From Flavobacteriaceae bacterium (lineage in GTDB: Bacteria > Bacteroidota > Bacteroidia > Flavobacteriales > Flavobacteriaceae), in NCBI GenBank assembly GCA_002690085.1, contig NZDM01000085.1:1-7904 (forward strand): 7,904 nucleotides of DNA. The letters are read 5' to 3'. A program made the position numbers and the translations under genes. Below are positions 1 through 5,450 of the stretch, one piece after another; position 1 is the stretch's first letter; each line of letters starts with the position of its first letter. The notes below the pieces were generated by a model. It did no database searches, had not been told where the DNA came from, and saw only the letters and a program-made list of their open reading frames with translations.

Positions 1-593
1 CCCATTTGTTCGGCCACTACAATAGCGCCATCCACCAACCAATCCGCGCCATAATACAAGGTAACACCTCCAAAGGCAAGCCAAAAAATTATTTTAAAAT
101 AGGAAACTTCAGACAAAGTATCCATTTCGGGATCTGTTTCTAAATTGGTGCGTGACGATCTTTTAATGAGCAAAACAATAAACACCAACAGTGCGATGAA
201 TAAAACCGCGCCTTCAAAAGAAGTCAATTGCTGGTCATTTTGCATGAAGGCATACAGCAGCAAAGAGAAAATGAGCAAGGCGGGCCAATTAAATTTATAA
301 AAAGAAGGGTCGACTTCAATAGTCGTACAGATGGCAGTAATGCCTAAAACAAGTCCAATATTAGCAATATTTGAACCAATGACATTGTTAATTGCAATAG
401 CAGACGCTCCTTGAATGGCAGCATTTAAACTAACCAAAAGTTCAGGGAAAGAAGTTGCAAAAGACACCACGGTTAGGCCAATAACCATTTTTGGAAGGTT
501 AAATTTTAACGACAGCCCCACAGAAGCACGCACCAAATATTCTCCTCCAATGACGAGAAGTACAAATCCTATGAGCATAAAAACAACCTCCAT
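1..593 (-). CDS. Calcium/sodium antiporter, CaCA family (N-terminal 197 residues; runs off the left edge)
   Basis: This is an inner-membrane cation exchanger that, by family, swaps Na+ (or H+) for Ca2+. I read it by translating the minus strand from ATG at 593-591; the frame stays open to base 1, so the C-terminal part lies outside the window. The first alpha-repeat is clear: GGEYLV (residues 16-21), VIGLTVVSFATSFPEL (37-52, with the ion-binding Glu at 51) and NNVIGSNIANIGL (69-81). The usual GTS of this motif is ATS here. Hydrophobic segments follow at about 105-116 and 127-143, then a charged cytoplasmic stretch (144-162). The start of the second alpha-repeat, with GADWLVDGA (182-190), is at the window edge. 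Upstream, an octamer one mismatch from TAnnTTTG lies at 609-616. The gene is divergent from the small ORF and mutarotase to its right. The family is confident; the transported ion is inferred. Confidence 0.9.
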   Translation of the reverse strand, partial: MEVVFMLIGFVLLVIGGEYLVRASVGLSLKFNLPKMVIGLTVVSFATSFPELLVSLNAAIQGASAIAINNVIGSNIANIGLVLGITAICTTIEVDPSFYKFNWPALLIFSLLLYAFMQNDQQLTSFEGAVLFIALLVFIVLLIKRSSRTNLETDPEMDTLSEVSYFKIIFWLAFGGVTLYYGADWLVDGAIVVAEQM

Positions 594-635
594 TTTAAAT
601 ATTTTTAACGAATATAGTTTAAGATTTAAAAATAG

Positions 636-666
636 CTGAATATATCCAAAAGAAATTCTATTTTTG
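636..666 (+). promoter_or_regulatory. Candidate Bacteroidota promoter before the 36-residue ORF
   Basis: TATTTTTG at 659-666 matches the Bacteroidota -7 element TAnnTTTG exactly. A CTG at 636-638, one base off TTG, sits 20 bases upstream at the -33 place. Transcription would start near 673 and leave a leader of about 37 bases before ATG 710. In such AT-rich DNA a chance match is possible. Confidence 0.35.
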
Positions 667-709
667 AGGTGTGAAATTCGTTTTCAAATACTTGGCCATC
701 ATAAATAAA

Positions 710-820
710 ATGTTTCTACCCAGTTACACAAAACGCGGACTGGATTTGAGCAAAGCCACTAAATTACAGTTGGTCCTTATTGGCTGGCGTACCTTTGTCA
801 CCTTAAGAGCTCTGGATTAA
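710..820 (+). CDS. Possible small basic protein of 36 residues, not recognised
   Basis: A short open frame runs from ATG 710 to TAA 818-820. The product begins MFLPSYTKRGLDLSK, continues with a hydrophobic QLVLIGW stretch (residues 20-26) and ends VTLRALD. It has seven Lys/Arg, and composition looks protein-like, with no low-complexity run. The same frame extends back to a GTG at 671 (49 residues), but that codon would lie almost on the predicted transcription start, so I prefer ATG 710. It is followed after 33 bases by the mutarotase on the same strand and could be co-transcribed with it. I do not recognise the family and assign no function. Alternatives are a non-coding leader or the remnant of a larger gene. 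Confidence 0.45.
   Translation: MFLPSYTKRGLDLSKATKLQLVLIGWRTFVTLRALD
770..797 (+). promoter_or_regulatory. Candidate promoter for the mutarotase, inside the small ORF
   Basis: TTG at 770-772, 17 bases of spacer, then TACCTTTG at 790-797 give full matches to both promoter elements. The site lies in the last third of the 36-residue ORF and about 45-57 bases before the possible ATG starts of the mutarotase. It could give the mutarotase its own transcript, or the short ORF may not be a gene and this may be the real promoter region. Confidence 0.35.
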
Positions 821-853
821 TTTTTAGTGTTTAATACGTTTATGGCCACTCAA

Positions 854-1750
854 ATGTTCAGATTAAAAAAAAACAACAATTTTATAAGTTTACACAGCCC
901 ATGTTCTAGTACCCAAGCGCGATTTTGTTTAGGACGCGGTGGAAGTCTGGACAGCCTTGTAGTTGAAAACACCCAAATTGTCACTAACCTCAGCCCGATT
1001 TCCCCTCAAAAAACGTATCCATCTTCAGTACTGTTCCCCTTTGCCAATAGAATAAAAGATGGAAAATACAATTTTAACAATAAAAATTACGTATTTGATT
1101 GCAACGAGGTAGCAGCCAACAATGCCCTTCATGGTTTGGTATACAACAAAACTTTCAATTGTACAGCTCACAAATTGACGTCTGAATTTGCCTGCCTCCA
1201 ATTGCGCTATGAAACCGAGAAACCTGACGACAGTTTTCCATTTTTGTACCGTATTGACCTGCACTACAAATTAACAAAAAACGGCTTATCACTAGAAATT
1301 ACTGTGTTGAACACTGGTGAAAAGAAATTTCCTTTCACCTTGGGCTGGCATCCCTACTTCAAAACGTCTGATTTAAATCAAAGTGCGCTGCGTTTTTCCA
1401 GTACTCAAAAACTGGCAGCCGATGCAAGAAATATTACCACTGGCGTAGTCGGCTGTGATTTAACAATGCCTTATGGCTTAAAGGGCGTTACACTTGATGA
1501 TGCTTACATTTTACAGGCCCCTGTGGTTGAATTTATAACCCCAGAATACGATTTGAAACTAACAGCATCTGAAGCCGAAACTTATTTACAACTCTACACA
1601 CCACCAGCTTTTCATGCCATTGCAATTGAACCCATGACCGGGGTTTCTAACAGCTTTAACAACAAGATTGGGTTAAAAGAAATATACCCAAGAGAATCCT
1701 TTCAAATTAACTGGGATTTAAAAGTGCAATTAAAAAATGTTAAATTGTAA
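854..1750 (+). CDS. Aldose 1-epimerase-like mutarotase (COG2017 / galactose mutarotase fold)
   Basis: By family this cytoplasmic enzyme interconverts the alpha and beta anomers of a sugar such as glucose or galactose. Family signposts, numbered from ATG 854, are: FPFANRIKDG (61-70, substrate-binding Arg 66), NNALHGLVYN (89-98, His 93), LGWHPYF (163-169, catalytic His 166), DDAY (215-218) and AIEPMTGVSNSFNN (257-270, catalytic Glu 259). About 298 residues is normal for the group. In-frame GTG 827 and ATG 842 would add 9 or 4 residues; I chose 854 because it leads straight into the beta-sandwich core, but 842 is nearly as good. A promoter-like site ends at 797. The 3' end is convergent with the lipoprotein gene, with 10 bases between stops and no visible hairpin. 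The sugar cannot be told from sequence, and no sugar-catabolic neighbours are present. Confidence 0.9.
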   Translation: MFRLKKNNNFISLHSPCSSTQARFCLGRGGSLDSLVVENTQIVTNLSPISPQKTYPSSVLFPFANRIKDGKYNFNNKNYVFDCNEVAANNALHGLVYNKTFNCTAHKLTSEFACLQLRYETEKPDDSFPFLYRIDLHYKLTKNGLSLEITVLNTGEKKFPFTLGWHPYFKTSDLNQSALRFSSTQKLAADARNITTGVVGCDLTMPYGLKGVTLDDAYILQAPVVEFITPEYDLKLTASEAETYLQLYTPPAFHAIAIEPMTGVSNSFNNKIGLKEIYPRESFQINWDLKVQLKNVKL

Positions 1751-1760
1751 AAATTATTAA

Positions 1761-2207
1761 CTATTCTACTCGGCTCCAAGTTTGGATAATATCCCCATCA
1801 TCAAAAGGGGTTTGCATCTGGTTATCATCAATAAAAGTTACTTGTAATTGTTGCCCTTCAATCTCATAGATATCAGAACCTACATTCACCCAGCTTACAG
1901 GCCCAAAAGTTTCTAAATCTGAGCACAGACTACCATCATCTGGAAAACATTCCCAGACGTTCTTTGTAACTTCAGTTGCAGTGAAAATAAAAGTATCGGC
2001 TGATCCGGCATCATCTTCCATCCAGCAACCTCTACAGGAACCTGCCCAATCTCCACCAATGATTTCTTCATTAACCAAAACCCATGTTCCTACAATAGGG
2101 TCATTAATGTTATTGTTGTTATTGTTATTGTTATTCGAGTTATCATTATCCCCTCCACTACAATAAAAGAGGGTGAAAATTAAAGTCGATAAAGCAAATT
2201 TTTTCAT
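1761..2207 (-). CDS. Small secreted lipoprotein, lipocalin-like, with poly-Asn linker
   Basis: The 148-residue product starts with a lipoprotein signal: MKK, a hydrophobic core (residues 4-15) and LFYC with lipidated Cys 16. Tyr before the Cys departs from the usual small residue, but Bacteroidota lipoproteins are tolerant there. The mature end is acidic and Asn-rich (SGGDNDN, then nine Asn at 25-33), a flexible tether that may also favour surface display. The body opens with PIVGTWVLVNEEI (37-49), the pattern at the start of lipocalin-like domains in Bacteroidota lipoproteins, and has beta-strand-like segments to the end. Four further Cys (58, 61, 87, 95; the first pair as CRGC) could form disulfides outside the cytoplasm. 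ATG 2205-2207 overlaps a TAA in AT-rich leader. Ligand and role are unknown. The cupin gene upstream on the same strand is 86 bases away. Confidence 0.75.
   Translation of the reverse strand: MKKFALSTLIFTLFYCSGGDNDNSNNNNNNNNNINDPIVGTWVLVNEEIIGGDWAGSCRGCWMEDDAGSADTFIFTATEVTKNVWECFPDDGSLCSDLETFGPVSWVNVGSDIYEIEGQQLQVTFIDDNQMQTPFDDGDIIQTWSRVE
2109..2135 (-). repeat. Asn codon tract (nine AAT/AAC codons) in the lipoprotein linker
   Basis: Residues 25-33 of the lipoprotein are nine consecutive Asn codons, mostly alternating AAT and AAC so that they form a six-base repeat. All unit sizes are multiples of three, so slippage would change linker length without breaking the frame. Confidence 0.85.
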
Positions 2208-2293
2208 TTAATTAAGTTTTTAAATTATCAAGATGTATAATGTACAATTTTTTGTTTGGTTTAATAGAAGATTACGATACTTTTTATGATTTA

Positions 2294-2659
2294 TCAAATC
2301 CAAACATCATTAGCTGCGGTTAAATCTACTATAGGAGTTCCTGTGTTGATTACACCTCTTGGCTCAATAATCAATACCTTTGCTTCCTTTTTAGCAAAGG
2401 GTTTATGATATTTACCCTTTGAGATAATAATCATTTCTCCAGTATTAATTGTTTGAATTGTATTGTCAATTTGGATATAGATAGTACCTTCAATTACAAT
2501 AAAAGCCTCGTCGGTGTCCTGATGATTATGTGTTATAAATTCATTTTTGAACTTAGATAACTTAAATTGATAATCATTTAATTCGGCAATTACTTTTGGA
2601 CTCCAATAATCCGAAATCTTTATAAACTTTTCTTTAAAATTAATTTTTTTATTTTTCAC
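2294..2659 (-). CDS. Single-domain cupin protein (cupin_2)
   Basis: This is a 121-residue beta-barrel protein of the small cupin family often annotated as mannose-6-phosphate isomerase-like. Cupin motif 1 is THNHQDTDEAFIVIEG (43-58), with metal-ligand candidates His 44, His 46 and Glu 51. Motif 2 is GEMIIISKGKYHKP (74-87), supplying His 85. The family tail EPRGVINTG is at 99-107. All expected ligands are present, so metal binding is likely; substrate is unknown, and isomerase activity should not be assumed. The start is GTG at 2659-2657: there is no in-frame ATG before it until a stop, and the next Met is residue 76, inside motif 2. The gene ends with tandem stops (TGA TAA). It lies just past the tRNA terminator, and TATATTTA at 2680-2687, one base off the -7 consensus, could be its promoter. 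It looks more AT-rich than the operon to the right. Confidence 0.85.
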   Translation of the reverse strand: MKNKKINFKEKFIKISDYWSPKVIAELNDYQFKLSKFKNEFITHNHQDTDEAFIVIEGTIYIQIDNTIQTINTGEMIIISKGKYHKPFAKKEAKVLIIEPRGVINTGTPIVDLTAANDVWI

Positions 2660-2683
2660 AATAATTAATTTTTTAAAACTAAA

Positions 2684-2731
2684 TATAAAAAATTATCCCC
2701 AAAAATAATTTATTATTCTTGGGGATAATTT
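2684..2731 (-). terminator. Intrinsic terminator of the tRNA-Arg gene
   Basis: A perfect 13-base inverted repeat pairs 2690-2702 with 2719-2731. After one mismatch, four to six more A/T pairs extend towards the loop. Read on the minus strand, the stem is followed by a T-rich run (complement of 2684-2692). The stem starts two bases past the tRNA 3' end. The plus-strand side has no T-run, so it should act on leftward transcription only and insulate the cupin gene. Confidence 0.85.
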
Positions 2732-2732
2732 G

Positions 2733-2806
2733 TGACCTCGGCAGGATTCAAACCTGCAACCTCTTGAGCCGTAATCAAGTGCACTATTCAGTTATGCTAC
2801 GAGGCC
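2733..2806 (-). tRNA. tRNA-Arg (anticodon ACG)
   Basis: A complete 74-base cloverleaf folds on the minus strand. The acceptor stem GGCCTCG/CGAGGTC has a G2-U71 wobble. The D stem is GCAT/GTGC with a 9-base loop. The anticodon stem CTTGA/TCAAG encloses the loop TTACGGC, so the anticodon is ACG. A34 would be read as inosine after TadA-type deamination, decoding CGU, CGC and CGA. The variable loop has 5 bases, and the T stem GCAGG/CCTGC has loop TTTGAAT. The discriminator is A and no CCA is encoded, so the CCA-adding enzyme is needed. D-loop position 19 is A instead of G and T-loop position 56 is T instead of C, a matched pair of changes. The gene has its own promoter and terminator. Confidence 0.96.
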
Positions 2807-2818
2807 TTTAAAGCGGTG

Positions 2819-2847
2819 CAAATATAACTCATTAATTTTTTCGGCAA
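2819..2847 (-). promoter_or_regulatory. Promoter of tRNA-Arg
   Basis: On the minus strand TTG (complement of 2845-2847), an 18-base spacer and TATATTTG (complement of 2819-2826) match both Bacteroidota promoter elements exactly. The expected transcription start is only a few bases before the mature tRNA 5' end at 2806. Position, orientation and match make this the best promoter in the window. Confidence 0.75.
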
Positions 2848-2853
2848 AAGAAT

Positions 2854-2883
2854 TTCACTTCAAATTCAAAAATCTTAGATTTG
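2854..2883 (+). promoter_or_regulatory. Promoter of the CstB-like gene
   Basis: TAGATTTG at 2876-2883 is an exact TAnnTTTG. TTC at 2854-2856, one base off TTG, lies 19 bases upstream. Transcription would start near 2890, about 14 bases before ATG 2904. The -33 elements of this and the tRNA promoter are back to back, six bases apart. Confidence 0.55.
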
Positions 2884-2892
2884 TAAGTCTAA
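2875..2892. promoter_or_regulatory. Dyad over the -7 element and start site of the CstB-like gene
   Basis: TTAGATTT (2875-2882) and AAGTCTAA (2885-2892) are inverted repeats of 8 bases around a central GT, with one T-G mismatch when viewed as DNA. The dyad covers the -7 element and the predicted start, where a repressor would block transcription. Genes of this type are repressed by persulfide sensors (CstR or BigR type) in other bacteria. No regulator gene lies in the window, and the site could be chance in AT-rich DNA. Confidence 0.3.
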
Positions 2893-2903
2893 ATCCATCT
2901 CCA

Positions 2904-4313
2904 ATGATAATTGAACAAATTTATACCAAATGTCTTGCACAAGGCGCTTACTACATCGAATCTGATGGAGAGGCAGCGGTGATAGATCCTTTAAGGGAGC
3001 CTACCCCCTACATTGAACGCGCCAAAAAAAACAAAGCCAAAATCAAATATATTTTTGAAACGCACATCCACGCTGATTTTGTTTCTGGCCACTTAGGTTT
3101 GGCAAAAAAAACAGCGGCGACTATTGTTTTTGGCCCCAACGCAAACACCCATTACGATTGCTACAATGCAGTAGATGGAGAGACCTTTAAAATTGGGAGC
3201 TTGACCCTGAAGGTGATACATACCCCAGGTCATACGCTCGAATCCGCCAGCTATTTATTGATAGATGCCGCCGGAAAAAATCATGCACTTTTCTCTGGGG
3301 ATACGCTTTTTCTTGGTGATGTTGGAATTCCCGATGTAGCCCAACAATACAAGGACCTTAGTAAAGAAAAGTTAGCAGAAATGCTATTTGAGTCCTTACG
3401 TTCTAAAATTATGCCTTTAGAAGATAATATTATTTTATACCCTGCACATGGTGCTGGTTCTGCCTGTGGCAAAAATATGAGTAAAGAAACCATTGGAACA
3501 CTTGGAGATCAAAAGAGCTCTAATTATGCGCTACGCTCTGATATGACTAAAGAAGAATTTGTCAGTGAAGTTCTAAAGAATATTGGTTCACCACCCCCCT
3601 ATTTTATCGAAAACATTTTACTAAATAAAACAGGGTATACGGACCTTGATGTAATTTTATCAAAGAGCAATACTCCTCTTTCCGTTCAATTGTTTGAGGA
3701 ATTAGCACAAAAAAAAGAAACCTTAGTTCTAGACGTAAGAACCCAACAAGAATTTGTAAAAAGTCATATTCCTGGAGCACTTTTTATAGGCCTTAACGGT
3801 GGTTTTGCGCCTTGGGTGGGAGCGCTCATTTCAGACATCAATCAGCCTATTTTGTTGGTGGTTCCAGAACGGTGTTCAGAAGAAGCCATCACAAGACTGG
3901 CTCGAGTTGGTTATGACAACAGCATCGGCTATCTTGAAGGTGGAATGTCAGCTTGGATCAAGGCTGGAAAAACAACGGAACAAATCACATCCATTTCAGC
4001 AAAAGAATTTGAACAGCGATTCAAAACTAGGTCCACCGCCGTTTTAGATGTTCGAAAAGATGTAGAATACAACAGTACACATTTAGAAGGGGATCATGTA
4101 GAGCACCTTTCGTTGGATAGCATTCACCAAAAAATACAGGGTATTGATAGTCAAAAAACTTACCATGTTTATTGTGGTGGAGGGTACCGTTCGGTCATTG
4201 CAACTTCTATTTTAAAAGCCAATGGATTTTCCAATGTTATAGATATTGCGGGTGGATTTGCAGCCCTTAAGAAAACACAGCTACCAATAGCGAATGGGGT
4301 TTGTAACGCCTAG
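2904..4313 (+). CDS. CstB-like persulfide dioxygenase-sulfurtransferase (MBL fold plus two rhodanese domains)
   Basis: By family this cytoplasmic non-haem iron enzyme oxidises glutathione- or other low-molecular-weight persulfides and transfers sulfur, producing thiosulfate or sulfite in sulfide detoxification. Residues 1-250 are a metallo-beta-lactamase domain: THIHADFVSGH (53-63; His 54, His 56, Asp 58, His 63), TPGH (His 110), SGDTLF (Asp 133) and PAHG (His 182). A Cys follows at 188. Residues about 257-355 are a rhodanese domain whose usual catalytic loop is replaced by VVPERCSEEA (319-328), so it is probably inactive. Residues about 363-460 are a second rhodanese with YCGGGYRS (423-430), catalytic Cys 424 and closing GGF. 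This order (dioxygenase, pseudo-rhodanese, rhodanese) is that of S. aureus CstB (about 444 residues). The gene ends in tandem TAG codons, stands alone, and is convergent with clpS across 19 bases. The exact persulfide substrate is not shown. Confidence 0.9.
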   Translation: MIIEQIYTKCLAQGAYYIESDGEAAVIDPLREPTPYIERAKKNKAKIKYIFETHIHADFVSGHLGLAKKTAATIVFGPNANTHYDCYNAVDGETFKIGSLTLKVIHTPGHTLESASYLLIDAAGKNHALFSGDTLFLGDVGIPDVAQQYKDLSKEKLAEMLFESLRSKIMPLEDNIILYPAHGAGSACGKNMSKETIGTLGDQKSSNYALRSDMTKEEFVSEVLKNIGSPPPYFIENILLNKTGYTDLDVILSKSNTPLSVQLFEELAQKKETLVLDVRTQQEFVKSHIPGALFIGLNGGFAPWVGALISDINQPILLVVPERCSEEAITRLARVGYDNSIGYLEGGMSAWIKAGKTTEQITSISAKEFEQRFKTRSTAVLDVRKDVEYNSTHLEGDHVEHLSLDSIHQKIQGIDSQKTYHVYCGGGYRSVIATSILKANGFSNVIDIAGGFAALKKTQLPIANGVCNA

Positions 4314-4332
4314 TAGAATCTTTAAAAGTTTG

Positions 4333-4608
4333 CTATATAATTTCGGCACTCAGCCCGGCTTCGAGCAATTTAGAACAGCGAGGCTTTAAATCACTGTAGG
4401 GACCTGTTTTGACGGTGCATTTCCCTTTGTAATGGACAAGAATTGAACATTGCTCGGCTTGTTCATAACTGTGGTTACAAGTGGCTACCAAAGTTTCAAT
4501 GACGTGGTCAAAAGTGTTTACATTATCATTAAACAATACAATCTCACTGAAATTATCATTTAAATTTGAAACATCAATTGCCTCTTTAACTTCTTCTTTT
4601 GCAGCCAT
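4333..4608 (-). CDS. clpS: ClpS, N-degron adaptor of the ClpAP-type protease
   Basis: ClpS binds proteins with destabilising N-terminal residues and hands them to the Clp ATPase N-domain for degradation in the cytoplasm. The 91 residues have a short flexible N-terminal extension (1-20), then the core: IVLFNDNVNTFDHV (23-36), with the N-end-binding Asn 27-Asp 28 pair, and ILVHYKGKCTVKTG (56-69), with the pocket His 59 matching His 66 of the E. coli protein. Phe 33 occupies the place of the E. coli gatekeeper Met 40. The end, EAGLSAEII, is typical of the Bacteroidota form. Its ATG overlaps the prmA stop by one base (TAATG), so translation is likely coupled. It is the last gene of the operon; no hairpin terminator is visible in the 19 bases before the convergent CstB-like gene. 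Confidence 0.95.
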   Translation of the reverse strand: MAAKEEVKEAIDVSNLNDNFSEIVLFNDNVNTFDHVIETLVATCNHSYEQAEQCSILVHYKGKCTVKTGPYSDLKPRCSKLLEAGLSAEII

Positions 4609-5447
4609 TATTGTTTTTTAAATTTTAGTGCCACCCAGTCGTTCCTGAAAATTTGCGCTTCAAAACTTAAATTAGAATGTTTGCAAACCACTTGGATTTT
4701 TGGGATGTCTTCTTTGTAAAACCCACTCAAAAATAAAAAACCATTTGCATTTAAACAAGTGGCATATACACCAATGTCATTGAGAAGAATATTTCGGTTA
4801 ATATTGGCAATGATGACATCAAATGCTTGGGCTTTTAACAAGCTTGCGTCTCCCTTCAAAACACGGATGTTTTGACAAGAATTGCGGCGAATATTTTCGA
4901 GACTGTTTTGATAACACCATTCATCAATGTCAATAGCCTCTACTGAACTGCTTCCTTTCTTTTCTGCTAAAATGGCCAAGACAGCCGTACCACATCCCAT
5001 ATCCAAAACAGATTTATTTTTTAAATCTGTATCCAACATAAACTGAATCATCATATGGGTGGTTTCGTGATGTCCGGTTCCAAAACTCATTTTAGGTTCA
5101 ATGACAATGTCAAATTCGTGACCCGCTGAATCATGAAAAGGGGCTCTGATGCAACAACGCCCATCCACTATAATGGGTTTAAAGTTGGCTTCCCACTTGG
5201 CATTCCAATTGACTTGTTCGATTTCTTCAATACCATAGCTGATAGAGAATTCGTTGTTTTCTAAAATTTGTAAGGTTTCTAAAATGCTGCTATAATGGTT
5301 TTTTTTTTGAATGTATGCTGAAAGACCCTCGGAAGTTTCAACAAAACTTTCAAAACCCACAACACCAAGCTCAGCCATGAGAATTTCATTACCAGGAACT
5401 GGGGGTGAAACGTCAAAATGATAAGCAATATAAAGCGGGTTAGTCAT
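4608..5447 (-). CDS. prmA: Ribosomal protein L11 methyltransferase
   Basis: PrmA uses S-adenosylmethionine to methylate ribosomal protein L11. The 279-residue product has an N-terminal L11-recognition domain (about 1-85) and a class I methyltransferase domain. Diagnostic motifs are the PrmA signature FGTGHHETT (122-130), the SAM loop VLDMGCGTAVLAI (147-159), the acidic ribose-binding region AIDIDEW (171-177), ANINRNIL (214-221) and LSGFYKED (240-247). Length is close to the family norm. ATG 5447 lies three bases after the tpiA stop, and the stop overlaps the clpS start, so the gene sits in the middle of a coupled tpiA-prmA-clpS set. No key residue is missing. Confidence 0.95.
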   Translation of the reverse strand: MTNPLYIAYHFDVSPPVPGNEILMAELGVVGFESFVETSEGLSAYIQKKNHYSSILETLQILENNEFSISYGIEEIEQVNWNAKWEANFKPIIVDGRCCIRAPFHDSAGHEFDIVIEPKMSFGTGHHETTHMMIQFMLDTDLKNKSVLDMGCGTAVLAILAEKKGSSSVEAIDIDEWCYQNSLENIRRNSCQNIRVLKGDASLLKAQAFDVIIANINRNILLNDIGVYATCLNANGFLFLSGFYKEDIPKIQVVCKHSNLSFEAQIFRNDWVALKFKKQ

Positions 5448-5450
5448 GAG

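Noticed and set aside
415..639. Plus-strand open frame of 74 codons
   Set aside because: It is antisense to the antiporter, whose conserved alpha-repeat is clear on the other strand; the translation has no domain-like character.
1025..1264. Minus-strand open frame of 79 codons inside the mutarotase
   Set aside because: It lies opposite the conserved substrate-binding segments of the mutarotase and resembles a shadow frame.
1981..2166. Plus-strand open frame with a poly-Leu run
   Set aside because: The Leu run is simply the antisense of the Asn codon tract of the lipoprotein.
2208..2293. Promoter for the lipoprotein gene (TTG at 2245-2247, 17 bases, TAATTTAA at 2220-2227 on the minus strand)
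   Set aside because: The -7 box has two mismatches, including the final G, in very AT-rich DNA; too weak to list. Nothing else is seen in this gap.
2690..2731. Hairpin considered as a mobile-element end or CRISPR-like repeat
   Set aside because: Its position two bases after the tRNA 3' end and its T-rich tail on the same strand are explained by an intrinsic terminator; there is no second copy in the window.
3281..3493. Minus-strand open frame within the CstB-like gene
   Set aside because: It is antisense to metal-ligand motifs of the dioxygenase domain and has no start context or homology that I recognise.
3799..4047. Plus-strand open frame in another frame of the CstB-like gene
   Set aside because: The in-frame rhodanese domains explain this stretch fully, and there is no sign of a frameshift.
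4314..4332. Shared terminator between the convergent CstB-like and clpS genes
   Set aside because: No stem of useful length can be drawn in or around the 19-base gap.
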